64,000 bases of DNA from Carya illinoinensis (lineage: Eukaryota > Streptophyta > Magnoliopsida > Fagales > Juglandaceae). The stretch covers positions 11,645,501 to 11,709,500 of the forward strand of contig NC_056766.1 in assembly GCF_018687715.1 (NCBI RefSeq), written 5' to 3'. Below, piece after piece: positions 38,301 to 50,645 of this stretch (its first letter is position 1; each line of letters starts with the position of its first letter). Below the pieces are notes generated by a model that was given only the letters and a program-made list of their open reading frames with translations, did no database searches and was not told where the DNA came from. The position numbers and the translations under genes are program-made.

Positions 38301-39375
38301 ATGACATGTTCACCCAGCAAGAGATAGAGGTGATAAAAACTGTCCCAATCAGTCTTGGCAATAGAGGAGATAGATTGATCTAGGGATGCACTCAAAATGG
38401 TATGTTCTCAGTGAAGAGTCGCTACCATCTTCACAGAGAAATCCACTCGAACCATGATGCTGGCCCATCCACTCCAAATGATCAATCAGAGTTATGGAAG
38501 GGAATTTGGAAGCTACAAGTCCCAAATGGTGTTAAGATGTTCCTATGGAGGGCAAGTAATGAAGGCCTACCTACACTCTCCAATTTACTAAGGAGGAAGA
38601 TCATAGATAAGAGTAGCTGTACAATTTGTGGCCTTACAAAAGAAACATCAGGCCATGTTCTCTAGAATTGTAGTGCAACCCGAGATGTCTAGAGCCAAGC
38701 AAGTAGACCAATCCAAAAACTTTCCCTAGAAGCAGGATCCTTCAAGGAAATCTGGCAGCAAATGATGGGTAAGTTACCTAAAACAATGATGGAGGAAGTA
38801 GGCTCAATTATGAGGTTTATATGGACAAGAAGAAATGATGTTGTGCATGGGAAGGAATTCAGGCATCCAAACTCTATTATACATAAGGCTCAAGACGATC
38901 TTACTTGTTAAAAAATGGCAAAATAGAATCCTTTGAATGGCAGAGCTGCAAAGCCCACTAGAAGACTTCAGAGCTGGACTACACCACCTAAGGGATTATA
39001 CAAACTGAATTGGGATGTTGCCATAAACCAACCTCTGAATCAAATAGGTATTGGGACTATCATCAGAGATTGTAATGGCCAAGTTCTTGGTACAATGCGA
39101 GCTAGAAGAAATTTAAGCCTTTCCCCTTTTACTGCTGAAGCTTATGCAATGATGATGACAGTTATCTTTTGTAAAGAAGCTGGTTTTCATTCAGTCCTTT
39201 TCGAAGGAGACTCACTCAAAGTGGTCGAAAGGATGCAAAAAACAGCCAAGGAGGTTTAATTATTGAAGACACTAAGCAAGTCCTACAAGATTTTGTTAAT
39301 TGGAAGTTCTGTCACACAAAGAGGGATTCAAATATAGCAGCCCACTTGCTAGAATGCCCTTCTAACTGATTGTGA
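35344..39375 (+). pseudogene. LINE-B ORF2: endonuclease, reverse transcriptase, RNase H
   Basis: Starts with MKLLAWNCRGLGNPRTVRSL, the usual N-terminus of the plant LINE APE-type endonuclease; the endonuclease covers about 35344-36050. RT landmarks follow: GPDGFPACFFQ (about 36705-36740), DMSKAYDRVEW-like (about 37096-37128), RGLRQGDPISPYIF (about 37259-37300) and the catalytic FADDSMIF (about 37410-37433). The zinc-binding segment with FLWRASNEGLPT lies near 38540-38580, and the RNase H-like domain with FEGDSLKVVERM near 39200-39240. Interruptions include TAA at 35818, TGA at 36373, a frameshift near 36870, stops around 37062 and 37126, TAA at 37532 and others. It can therefore make no intact product, but domain order and length are normal. 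Confidence 0.9.
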
Positions 39376-39500
39376 TCTCTATGAGTTAGAGGAGATACCA
39401 TCTTGTATTAGATGTGTTGTTCTTTTAGATGTTTGTAATAGCATGGTTTAATCAATGAAAGTTTCCATTTCAAAAAAAAAAAAAAAATAGGCCTAAAAGA

Positions 39501-41592
39501 AATGATTATGGAAAGTGAAACATGCTTAAAAAGTAAAAGGAAACTTTTGGAACAAGAATTGAAAAGAAAAAAGAAAAAGAAAATGCTACATTTTGGACAC
39601 TCTGCCGAATGGGTGGCACTACAGCCATAGATCCCATCTGGGAGTCAGGAGTTATCTTATGTTAGTATGTTATGTTTTTTACATGTATTTTTTTAATATT
39701 TTTATATATTTTTTTAAAAAATTACAACATTCTTAACAAACAATTTTTTTAATCATTAAGTAAAAAAAATAAAAATAAAAATTATCAGCAATAGCTACCA
39801 AAGCTTTTTGGAGAGAGAATATCAATTATTAATATTTCAATAAGTTTGTTCAGTGGTCTTTTCTGATTAAAACATGAATATTTCAATAAGTTTGTTTATA
39901 TTTTAGTGATATTCATATGGTTCTAAACCTGCAACTTGTGTGTGGTATTTTCTTTTGTCTAATGACTGACTGTTGTGATCCAGGTAATGGAAGTTATCTC
40001 TTCTAGTGCACCTAGATAAGTGCCAGTAGTACATTTTTTTATATATAAGTAGAACGCCAATAGTACATTAGAAATGACAACATGGAAATTAAGTTGTTTA
40101 TCATACTGGGCCTTGAGTAAGTCAAACAGTAATAATATTTTGCATTCCTCTCTGCAGTGGTTGAAGACATATACAGGTGAAGGCATCCATTACCCTCTAT
40201 GGATGTCATATACTTCATCCAGCCATCCAAAGAGAAGTAATTATTCTCCTTTTGGTAACTGGTTGTAGATACTCATAGTGATAAATGAGCATAATTACAT
40301 GCATTATACTTTTGGTTGGTTGAGGAACTCTTGGTTTTCATTTTTTAGTTGATATAGTTGCAAGAGTTGTGAAAGCCTGAATTACTCTGGCTTATGCATA
40401 GCTACTCTGTTTTTTAGTTGAATATTTGCTATATCATGCCTATGCTATCATTAATACTTCTCTCTGTCCTGTGTTTCTAGGTCACATGCATGTGGGTTCA
40501 TAGCACATTTGTATTCTATGTGCAAGTACTGGAATTCTTTTTGTGGAGTACCCTGCCACTCTCTGTCATGTGAATTTAAACAGGCTGTTGTGTTTCATAG
40601 CACAAGACCATAGGTAGGGCCTTTCTTACTCTCTCTCTCTCTTTTGACTTTCTATTACCTATGATACTTGTCATAATTTATTTTATTTCTCTCATGACAT
40701 TTTTTATCCACGTAACATCTAAGATAAAAGTTATATTGTAACTGATATTTTAGGTTTCTATGTTTTTGTACAGCCTTGGCGCGTATGATGAGACTGATAG
40801 AATAGTTGGGAAGACGAAATAGATTTCTTCTGTTCTTATCCATCTCAGTATCTATTCTCCAAATGGTGTGCTACTAATTTTAGTTTTGTTGTCAACTTTT
40901 TTGCCTTCTTGTTACTTGGGTTAATTTGTTATGATGTCTATGGAGTGCTACTATCAAACTCTTGTATTTTGTATGTGCTTTGTGGGAAGTTATGTTATTA
41001 TGTTGTAATAATGACCAACCATGTTTCTTTTTTATAAAAAAAGATTAATAAAAAATGGCAAGGAAACTCATACTCATGAAAGCATGTACATGAGATCAGT
41101 ACAAACTTATAATAATAGCATTAACTCTATAACAGGCCACTAATCAGTTAAAAAGATAAAAATTAGTAGTGCCCTAGTAACAGTGAACATACTAATGTGT
41201 CGATCATGTCATCCATCATTACTGCTACTTTTCAGAAAATGAATCAAAGAAAATAAAATAGAAAAAATCGTATTCATACAAATATTCATAGAGTGAGTGT
41301 TATTAATGTTATAGTATGAAACATTATTAACATACCTAATTACTTCTAACTGATAATTCCACAACTACATTCCAATTTATTGCAAGCATCTTGGAGTATA
41401 TCATTATAGGTTATAAGGTGACTACTTTATTCATTTTTCATATTATAACCATGAATATTGAACTATGAACTAGTTTCTATTGTAGCAAACATATTACAAC
41501 CATGTTTATATATACAACCATGTTTTAAAAGATATTAGAATTATCTTGATTAATTCTAAGGGTTGAACCTGATGATAAGAGTTGTTTCATAG
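39501..41592. other. CACTA sequence between LINE-B and the transposase gene
   Basis: Continues the intron-like region after LINE-B. No coding segment was recognised. It ends TTTCATAG directly before the transposase ATG at 41593, a good 3' splice acceptor, which suggests a long leader intron spanning from about 32371. Confidence 0.5.
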
Positions 41593-44500
41593 ATGGACAA
41601 GAGTTGGATGCAAATCACTGATAGATTTGGATCTAGGGAATATGCTAAAGGAGTTAAGGAGTTTCTTACCTTCGCCCGGTCTCATGCTACAAGTGAGGCA
41701 ATCCATTGCCCATGTGTCCGATGTTCAAATAATCACTTTCGACCAATAAGTCAGGTAGAGAGACACTTGTTCATTAAAAGTATTTACAAGAATTATACGG
41801 TGTGGATTTTTCATGGTGAGGAAGAAGATTTAATCATAAGTGATGATGATGATGATGATCTATATGATCTTGAACAAGAGGATGACTTCATTGATGACGT
41901 TGATGTTATATTACGAGATATTCAAGCTGGGGACTTTCCTGATGTTCCCATAACTGAGTCTTTCCATACTGAGGGTTCACCATCGATCGATATTAATTCA
42001 TCTCGTACTTTCAATCAATTGTTGGCTAATTCTCGGCATCCTCTTTATGAAGGTTGTATAAGGTATTCTAAACTATCATTCACTATCAAGTTACTGCACA
42101 TTAAAACACTTGGTGGTTGGAGTGTAAAATCTTTTGACATACTTTTGCACTTGCTAAAGTCAGCTTTTCCCAATACTCTTTTGCCAAACTCATATCAAGA
42201 GTCACGTAATTTGGAAAAAGTTTGGGCTTTGCTTACAACAAGATACATGTTTGTCCGAATGACTACGTACTTTATTGGAGGGAAAACGTTGATAAAGATG
42301 AATGTCCTAAATATAAACTCTCTAGGTGGAAATTCAGCAAAAGTAAGAAGAGACGAATTCCTCAAAAGGGTCTACGACATTTCCCGTTAAAACAAAGGTT
42401 GCAAAGATTATTTATGTCACAGAAAACAGCAGTTGATATGCGTTGGGACAGGGATCAACGAGTCATTCAGCAGGGGATTCTAAGCCATCCACCGTTTGAT
42501 CAAGAGCATGCTTGGTTTGCAAAAGATCCAAGAAATGTCAGACTTGGTTTAGTTAGCGACGGTTTCAACCCATTTAATAATTTAGCTAAGCTTTATAGCA
42601 TATGGCCTGCCCTCGTGGTTATGCATGAAAGATCCATTTTCTATCACTTCACTCTTGATTCCTGGACCAAGATCACCAGGAAATAAAATTGATGTTTATC
42701 TTCAGCCTTTGATAGATGGATTGATTGATCTATGGGATAATGGTGTTGGCACATACGATGCAAAGGCCAGTAAGACTTTCCGATTGCATGCAGCATTATT
42801 ATGGATAATCAACGACTTCCCTGCTTATGGAAACCTTTCCGGGTGGAATACTAAGGGGAAGATGGCATGTCCATCATGCAAGGAACAAGCAGATTCCATG
42901 TGGTTGACATATAGCCGAAAATATTGTTACATGGGTCATTGCTGATTCTTGCCATCGAGCCATCTATGGAGAAAGAAAAAGACTATTTTTAATGGTAATA
43001 CAGAGCATCGTGACCCACCCACTATGTATTCTGGAGAAGATATACTCATTCAACTCCAAAATATTCCTTATGCAAATTTTGGTAAAGCTGTAAAAAAAAA
43101 AAAAAAAAAAAAATAAAGCATACTATAGAGGAGTTCAATTGGACCAAAAAAAGTATCTTCTTTCAATTACCATATTGGTCGACCATAAAGATTAGACATA
43201 ATCTAGATGTAATGCACATTGAGAAAAACATTTGTGACAACATCATAGGAACTTTGATGAATATCTTTGGAAAACTAAAGATCATCCTAATGTACATCGT
43301 GATCTTTTCAATCTCAACATAAGGAAGTAGTTACACCTTATTCAGGATGGACAACGCATTAGCATGCCACATGCATGTTATACACTGTATGGAGCTGAGT
43401 GGATTGGTTTCTGTAGTTGGTTGCACAATGTGAAATTCCCAGATGGTTTTGCTTCGAACATCGCCAGATGTATTAGTATACCTGATTGCAAAATCTCGGG
43501 ATTGAAAAGTCATGATTTTCACATTTTTATGCAAAGATTATTTCCTACTACAATTTCTGGATACTTATGCCAAGATGTACGATTGGCACTAATTGAGTTG
43601 AGCACTTTTTTCAAAGAATTGTGTACTAGAACATGTAAGATTGATGTCTTAGAGAAGCTACAAGCTAATATCGCTATCATTCTATGCAAACTGGAGATGA
43701 TTTTTTCGCCTACCATCTTCGATATAATGGTGCACTTACCCTATCATTTGCTACATGAGGCGCTGCTTGCAGGGCCAGTTCAATATAGGTGGGTCTACCC
43801 TTTCGAGAGGTATTTTGAAAAATTCAAGAGATATGTTAAGAATAAGGCCTACCCAGAAGGTTCAATAGCTTAGGCCTATATTCATGTAGAATGCTTGAAT
43901 TTTTGTTCCATGTACCTCAATGATGTTGAGACCAGATTCACTCCTCCTGAACATAACATTAATGAAGGAGAAGAGGGTGTACGAGATGGACTATCTGTTT
44001 TTTCACAAAAGGTGCGCCCCATGGGTTTTGCATCACGTCATCGATTAGATGATGACATTTTCATAAAAGGCAGATGGTATGTTCTTAATAATTGCATAGA
44101 GATTGGGAAATACCTTAAATAACTAACCAAACTACTTACCAATTTAGTTTCTAAAGATATTGATTTACTGGTGTTGATTAACTGGTGTTGACCTTTTGTC
44201 TAGTGAGCATTACTTGCAGGTGAGTGAAGAGTATCCCGATAATGCTAATAATATTCATGTTGCAAAATTTCCAAGCTGGTTCAAGTCACATGTATGCAAA
44301 CTCATTCTTAATATGTTTGTTTTACGCCAAAACTTGTATTGTGTTTACTTTATATGGTTCCTTGTTTGAACTTGTGATAGATTCAAAATATGCGTGCTGA
44401 TAATCCTGGAGAAGTTTCAGAGGATTTATATGCCCTAGCATGTGGTCCTGACCCTTGGGGTGCATCCTATTCTGGTTGCATAAGCAATGGTATAAGATTT

Positions 44501-44920
44501 CATACCACAAATCGTGAAAAACATCGTTGCACCCAAAACTCAAGTGTCATGGTCATTAATGAACAACTAGGATTCGAGAAGCTCGAGTTCTTTGGTAGAC
44601 TAACAGACATTTTAGAAGTCCGCTACATGGGTTGGCGTCGTGTTTACTTATTCAAATGTGAATGATTTGAAATCTCTGATTTCAAACGAGGGATACGTGT
44701 GGAACAACATCTTACTAATGTGAATATGTCTCGTACAGCTTATAAGGATGACCCTTTTGTTTTGGCGTGCCAAGCTTCACAAGTGTTTTACCTGAAAAAT
44801 CGGAGCATCCGTGGTGATTGGTATGTAATGCAAAAGGTCATACATAGAAATGTTTATGACCTTTCACGAGAACCCCTTATTGAAGATGACACATCTAATT
44901 CTAGCAATGATGCATACTAA
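41593..44920 (+). pseudogene. TNP2-like CACTA transposase with DUF4218 and DUF4216 regions
   Basis: From the ATG at 41593, residues 1-75 match the transposase-associated domain (MDKSWM start, CPCVRC zinc-like motif, WIFHGE). The TNP2 (Transposase_21) core follows in two shifted frames. It includes KIHVCPNDYVLYW (about 42245) and PLKQRLQRLFMSQKTAVDMRW (about 42387-42447), the conserved DPRNVRLGL-SDGFNPF (about 42528-42580), and LLIPGPRSPGNKIDVYLQPL and NDFPAYGNLSGW (about 42640-42850). DUF4218-like sequence lies at 43364-43873 and DUF4216-like sequence at 44390-44920. It would bind and cut CACTA termini. Frameshifts near 42220-42240 and 42620-42650, stops near 42943 and 43871, and a 22-base A run at 43090-43113 break it. 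Introns may account for some interruptions, for example near 44120-44380. Confidence 0.88.
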
Positions 44921-45607
44921 GAGGATAATTCTAGCGATGCTTACGTGAGTGCCCATGCGATGACATTCCACTGCAAATATATATGCACAGGCCTAATGTA
45001 GAGCCAGAGCAGGTTGATGTTGACACATCAGTAATGCAAAGGTCAAATTGGGATCAATTTGAGCAAGATTTTATCAAGAACGATACTAGTGAAGACAGTT
45101 CTAATGATAGTGCCAAATTGGAGGGTAGCATCGAAAAAGATAGTCTCTCGACGGAGGATGAGATGAACTAGCCACTTATTTCTCTTGAATATAAGTATTA
45201 TTTTTAGTTTAGTATCATTTTGTGTAAGTTGCTTGAAATTATTAAGTTTGTTATTTTCTAAAAAATTTAGCAAAGTTTATTGGTATACTAACTGTGTCAT
45301 TGCAGGAATATGTCAACAATTGAAAGAGGCAGAGGTAGAAGTAGAGGTCGAGCATGCGGTGTGAGTTATATTGGAGGTAGATCTGAAAGAAATGAAGTTT
45401 GAAATAGAGTACCTATTGCTACGCTTAGAGATTTTGCATTCTCAAGCTGAAATGACTCAACTGAGCAACCCAATGTCATCCTGAATGATATGCCAGCAGT
45501 CGATGTGCTAGTAAGCACAAACCGTCTGGTATTAATCTAATTTTTATTGGTATTAGTGTTACATATTGTTTTACATTATATGCTTAACATGTTGGTTATT
45601 TTGATTT

Positions 45608-46875
45608 TTGAACTTAGTACCACGTTGCCGAAAGCGTGGGCGAGGAGAAGCAAAAGGCACAGAATTTGAAAATGTGCGAAAACATGGAAAGATAACCTTA
45701 AGGATAAAGGATGGTGAGACTACACCTTGTTGTGAAAATGCACTCATTTTTACTACAAGAATTACATGGTTGGTTAAGCATTATATGGACTTGTGTCATG
45801 CAAGCTGGCATGACGTACCAGTTAATGAAAAGGAAGAATTGATTTCAAGAGTTCAAGTAAAAGTATTGAATTTCATACATATTCAAATAGAGTATAGAAT
45901 TAATTTGATTGATGTTTGTCTCCAGAATGACTTCATCCTTGATTGGACCAAAAAGAATCACCGTGATGTGGTTACGAAGACACTACGCAAGCAGTTTAAT
46001 CATATTCACTATGATTTACATAGAACCTATAAGCAATATGATAGTAATGAATAAGCACTTACGAATGTATCGTGGGTGACACCAGACACTTGGATGAAGT
46101 TATGCGCTCAATATTCAAGCGAGAACTTCAAGGTAATTTACCGGTCAATACTTAATTAACATTTTGTGGTATTTTTTATTAAAATAGTCATATAATCCTC
46201 TTGACACCTCTATTTTTCTCATTTATATCATGTCTCGTGTGAGTGCAGCGAATGTCTGAACGAAATAAATTTAATAGGGAAAAACAACAAAACAATCATA
46301 CAGTTGGACGAAGGTCATTTGTGCGTTTAATGGAGATAAGGGTAAGTCTCCATTTTGGTTGAAAGATACCTTAAGATTTCCTATATATATTCAGTCTAAG
46401 TAGAATGTACTTTGCTTGTATTTGAAGTCTGGGAATGATGAAACTGTGGTCGATTTCTTTAAAGAAGTGAGATAGTCAAAAAAGAAGGACAAATTTATAA
46501 CTCCCATGACAGAAGAGCAATATGTGAGTATTAAAAAAAATCCAGTGATTTTTTAGAAAAAATCGTCAAATAATTTTTAATTCTATAAGTACATATTATG
46601 AGCACTAACATGTGTGATTTTTTAATGGTTGATAGGATAAAATGGCTACAAATATGTCTAAGTTGGAGCCTAAGAAGCGGACTAAGGAGGCTGCAGTGAC
46701 AATTTTCAAGGAAGTTTTGGGTCAAAGGTCAGGGTATGTAAAGGGGCTCGGCGAGATGGTTATTCTCGAGTCATCTAGACAAGCAACTGGTGTCCGAATA
46801 GCAGAATTAACTGAACGTGCAGAAAAGCATAAGAAAGAGGTTGCAGATTATAAGGGACAACTTGATGACTTATGA
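45608..46875 (+). pseudogene. Second CACTA gene, plant transposase (Ptta/En-Spm, TNPA-like)
   Basis: Several exon-like blocks follow the TNP2 gene. Block 45608-46054 carries a basic stretch, a TTRITWLVKHYMDLCHASWHDVP segment and WTKKNHRDVVTKTLRKQF. Blocks near 46250-46520 contain SERNKFNREKQQNNHTVGRR and EEQY. Block 46642-46875 contains EVLGQRSGYVKGLG and then a heptad-like charged helix ending in a coiled-coil style tail. This arrangement is typical of the second protein of plant CACTA elements, thought to bind subterminal repeats. Stops between the blocks may be intronic, but a TGA in the middle of the 46440-46470 block points to decay. Confidence 0.7.
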
Positions 46876-47422
46876 GAGAATGTCAAGTTACTACAAGCCA
46901 AGTACGACAAGTTCATAGAGAGATATTAGTCAGAGAGGTAGACTTTGGGAGAATTTAAAAAGATGACATGCATATAGATTTTAGATGAGTAATTTTCGGA
47001 CTTTATTTTTTTGAGAAATTTATTGTTGGACCAAAAACATTTTACTTACTAGAAATGAAATTTATAAAATTTCAATTAATTCTAAAGCATTTGTGAGAAA
47101 AAGAAATAATTTATTTGCTATGAAGAAGGAAAAGAAGCTCATTTGATTGAAATGGATAAAAATAAATATAATTAAGAGGAGAGAAGAAAAATAAATAAAA
47201 AATAAAACACAAAAAAAAAAAAAGGTGTTGGACAAAAGTATTTGTGGCGAAATATTTGAAATATTTCTGTCACTACCCACTATAGCCGGGAAAACTATTT
47301 CTTGGCTCAAAATTAGTGGCGAATTTCGGACAACTTATTTTAGCTGGAAATGTGTTTTGCGGCGAAAACTATACTATTTGCGGCGACTAGTTTCACCGCA
47401 AATAAGTTGATTTGTTGTTGCG
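46876..47422. repeat. Right subterminal region of the large CACTA
   Basis: A-rich sequence (about 47150-47225) followed by several GCGGCGA/GTGGCGAA-type motifs ending at the degenerate terminus 47411-47422. These are probably transposase binding sites. No coding capacity. Confidence 0.6.
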
Positions 47423-47425
47423 TCT

Positions 47426-49260
47426 ATTGGATCATAAGCCTTGCTCATGTCGGGTTTTATGACCATAAAACCTTATTTTCCTTACATGTTATTGTTCTTA
47501 GAATGCATAGATTCAAAAGCCACAATTATATATATTGTCAGAAATCAACCTGTTTGGCACAAAAGCACTATGTGTGGGAGAAATAAGCTCGAGGAGAATG
47601 CCTTTTAGCCTATTAGCCAATGTTTTTTAGGTAATTTTATACATGACATTACAAAGGCTAATTGGTATGAATTCAAAACCTTTAAAGAGAATTTTATCTT
47701 AGGAATCAAGGTAATGTAGGTTTCATTAATGCCATCCAGCCAACCATGAGAATTAAAAAAGCATAAAGTAGATGCACATACTTATTTTCCAACTATGCTC
47801 CAATGGTTATAATAAAAAGTAGCAAGGAATCCATCTGGACCTGGGAAACCAAGAGGATTCATATGAAAAATGGCCTCCTCTCCTTCCTAAGCAATAAACT
47901 TTCTCGACAAGTAAGATTTCATATCTTTAGTCACCTTGGAATCCATATGTCTAAGGCATTCTTCAATCCCTTCTACTTGAGAGGTAGCAAAGAGATCTTT
48001 GTAAAATCTTTGAAACTGAAAGTTGATCTCCTCTTGTATTGTTACTTCAAATCTCTCCTTATTAACTTTTGATGGTGTTAGCGTTTCTCCTCTGATTTGC
48101 ACACATGTGATAGAACTTTGTAATCCTATCTCATTTCCTCAACCACCTCTACTTAGTTCTTTGCTTCTATTTGAGTTTTTTCTTCCAGGTGCTTATCCAT
48201 TTCCTGTTGCAAGATTATGATTTCCTTGTTCAAATCCCCATTATTAGCATTATGAAGTTTCTACATATGGTTATACTTCTCATTCACAAGACCCTTATGT
48301 TTACCAATAGCCTCTTTAATCCATTTGATCAAACTCTCTTTGCATATTTGTAGGCCAATGGAAGCAAACAGAAGCTTATTGGAAGATTAGCATATTTCTT
48401 CCGTTCTTTAGTAATTAAAGAGTGACAGTCCTCCCTTCATACCCAGCTTATTTCATATCTAAACACACTAATTCTACTCCTTTCATCATGCTTACTTTTC
48501 ACTGAGATCAAAAGAGGGCAATGTTTTGAGCTTTGGACTGCTTGGCTTGAACTAAGGTGCCTTCGAATAAAGTATACTATCTTGACTTCTCAGATGCCCT
48601 ATCTAGCCTTTCTTTAGTAAATGATCTCCCTTCTCTACTATTATTTCGAGTATATTTAATACCTTGAAATCCCAAATCACTTAGGCCATGCACATTCTTC
48701 CACAACCTCTCTAAATGCTTCCATCTGGGTAAAAGATCTCATAACATCCCTATATATACCTTTCGTGATGGTCTAATATCTCATTAAAGTCTCCCATACA
48801 TAACTATGTCACATCCCATTTAGGTTTCAGAGCTTTAAAAATTCTCTAACTATCCTTTCTTTTTGTAGTCAAAGGGTTACCATAAAAATCAGTAACAAGA
48901 CAGGCTCCTCCACTAGCATTATCAGTAACTTGTAGTGAGATGTGATAATAAGAATATGTGCCTACACTTGCATTATACAAATTCTTCCATAAGAAAGCAA
49001 CACCTCCACTAAGGCCCTTGCTATCCACTACAAAACTATGTTAAAATCCTAGTAGTTTTTCACCCTTTCCATTTTAATTCATGTACATTTAGTCTTCTTG
49101 AGAAAAATAAAATTTGGGTATTGTTTTCACCAAAGGGTGAAGTTCTCTAATTGTGCAAGGGTTCCCAAACAGTTTCAATTTAGGCAAATCATCGTTGCTA
49201 GTGGGGTTGCTTTACACTCCCTTCACGAGAAAATGAAAATTTAGATCTTTTAATAAAGCC
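47426..49260 (-). pseudogene. LINE-A, 5' segment (endonuclease and start of RT)
   Basis: Reads on the minus strand. Near 49196 it starts with a degenerate LNWNC-LGNP segment, followed by VVDSKGLSGGVAFLWKN (about 49025-48975) and LVTDFYGNPLTTKR, which are endonuclease motifs. It continues with FQRFYKDLFATSQVEGIEEC (about 48020-47960) and PGPDGFLATFYYNHWSIVGK (about 47850-47793), then DMSKAYDP at 47426-47455, where the CACTA interrupts. It lacks ORF1 and appears 5'-truncated. Stops and frameshifts are frequent, more so than in LINE-B, which fits a greater age. Confidence 0.85.
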
Positions 49261-49269
49261 TTCTATCTA

Positions 49270-49514
49270 AGATACCATCTCAGAGTTAGAAGGAACAGGA
49301 AAAGAAGAGATAGTTAAGAGATTCCTCTTCCTGCCCACACAGAATACAAGTCAAATCTACAGACATACCATGTTTGCTAAGCACATCCTTGGTAGGGAGC
49401 CTTCCCAAGGTAGCCAACCAGAGGATAAAAGCGTGATGAGGGATAGCTTTCCTATGTGTACCATGCAATGTAAATGACAAGACACAAATATCCAACATCA
49501 TCCAAACATAAAAT
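49270..49514 (-). pseudogene. LINE scrap with reverse-transcriptase zinc-binding domain
   Basis: On the minus strand this encodes HAFILWLATLGRLPTKDVL followed by C-x2-C spacing (CILCGQEEESLNYLFFSC), the zf-RVT domain that normally lies between RT and RNase H. Here it precedes the endonuclease of LINE-A in reading order, so it belongs to a different LINE copy or to a rearranged one. Confidence 0.7.
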
Positions 49515-50645
49515 AACTCTATCTTCAAATCCATCCGATCCTCGACTCCTCAGACTCAGTTCGGCATAACCAACCAATCACAATTTATTCTTAAAGTAAA
49601 AATATATTTAAATCTTAAAGAAAGTTTGGAAAATACTTACAGCGCTATATAATATTTTTTGAATGATCAAGGGGCTGTAAAAGGTGTTGAAAAGGCAACG
49701 TAACAGTGTAAAATACATTGTGGTCGTGGGTTATAAAATACCCACTTTTGAATGGGAGCGAACCAAAACTTGAAATTGATAGAGAATGATTTAGAGGTGT
49801 TTATAAAATTAGTGGAAGTGGTGGTTGGCAATGGACGGCGGTGAAAACGACAGTGGAAGTGAAAAATGGCCAAAATGGAGTTGAACTCCTGGTGGTTGCT
49901 CCAGTGATAGATCAGAGTTGGAAATAGGTGGGTTAGGTCGGCAAGGGATTGGTAATGAAATGGTGAAGAAGTGGTGGTCGGAGGTGGAACGACGGTGGCA
50001 TAATGGAGGAAAAACCTTGCGGTTTGGAGGAGCTCATAGTGGCTTAGATGGGGCTAGGATTTGGTAGGGGTGTTCACTGACTGGAAGGGAGTCGAACGGT
50101 GAGGGTGGTGATGGCCACGCCAACGAGCGGCGGCGATCTGGGCAAATGAAGGAAAACAGGCGGGAGGGAAGAGAGAGAGAGAGAGGGTGCGCGTGGGGAG
50201 AGAGAACTGGAAGAGAAAAAAGTGGGAAGAAAAAGAAGAAAGAAGGAAAAAGAAGAAAGAGGAAGAAGAAAAAGAAAAAGAGAAAAATTAAAGATGGGGA
50301 AAAGAAAATGAGATTCAGTCCTCACATCCAGTGTCTAGAAATTGATCCAACGAAAGTAATTTTAAAAGCAATAAATTGACTAAAATAATTTAAACATAAT
50401 ATTTAGCTAAAATAAAATATATAACTAGTAAAACTAACAACAAATTTTTAAAATCCAAAAATAAACTAAGTTAAATTAAAGAGCAATTTAAACACAAAAT
50501 AATAATTAATATCAAGAAAACACCTCAAAATAAATTTCACAATTAAATAAATCTGATTAAAATTCAATAAATTTAAAATAAAAGAATGAACATTTTAATT
50601 AAAATACTCATTTAATAAAAATATACATAAAAACAAGATATCACA
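49515..50645 (-). repeat. Truncated Gypsy-type LTR, third family copy
   Basis: Homologous to about 1580-2570 of the first LTR, including the CCATCCGA...CTCC(T)CAGACTC segment, the TACTTACAGCGCTATA phrase, the purine-rich tract (about 50150-50290) and the TCACA end at 50645. The other half is missing on the left side, where it meets the LINE scrap. It is more diverged from the other two copies than they are from each other, judging by eye. Confidence 0.8.

Larger units (their letters stand above)
33795..39488 (+). mobile_element. LINE-B, full-length L1-type LINE, 12-bp TSD
   Basis: Flanked by the target duplication AGGCCTAAAAGA at 33783-33794 and 39489-39500. The element ends in a poly(A) run (39473-39487). 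It contains an ORF1 with a CCHC knuckle and an ORF2 with endonuclease, reverse transcriptase, zinc-binding and RNase H domains in the usual plant L1 order. Multiple stops and frameshifts make it inactive. It sits inside the CACTA of 31852-47422, so it is younger than that element. Confidence 0.93.
31852..47422 (+). mobile_element. Large decayed CACTA (En/Spm) element, 15.6 kb, TSD TCT
   Basis: The left end is CACTACAAAAAAAAA. The right end, inverted, reads CGCAACAACAAAT, a mutated match at 9 of the first 12 positions. The flanking trinucleotides are TCT at 31849-31851 and 47423-47425. The boundaries are confirmed independently: deleting 31852-47422 and one TCT restores continuous LINE-A reverse-transcriptase frame. 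Subterminal blocks near 31880-32150 and 47220-47422 carry GGCGAC/GCGGCGAC-type motifs. Inside are a long CT leader, a probable 5' leader intron (donor GTAAGT near 32371), LINE-B, the TNP2-like gene and a second transposase gene. All coding parts are broken, so it cannot be autonomous now. Confidence 0.9.
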
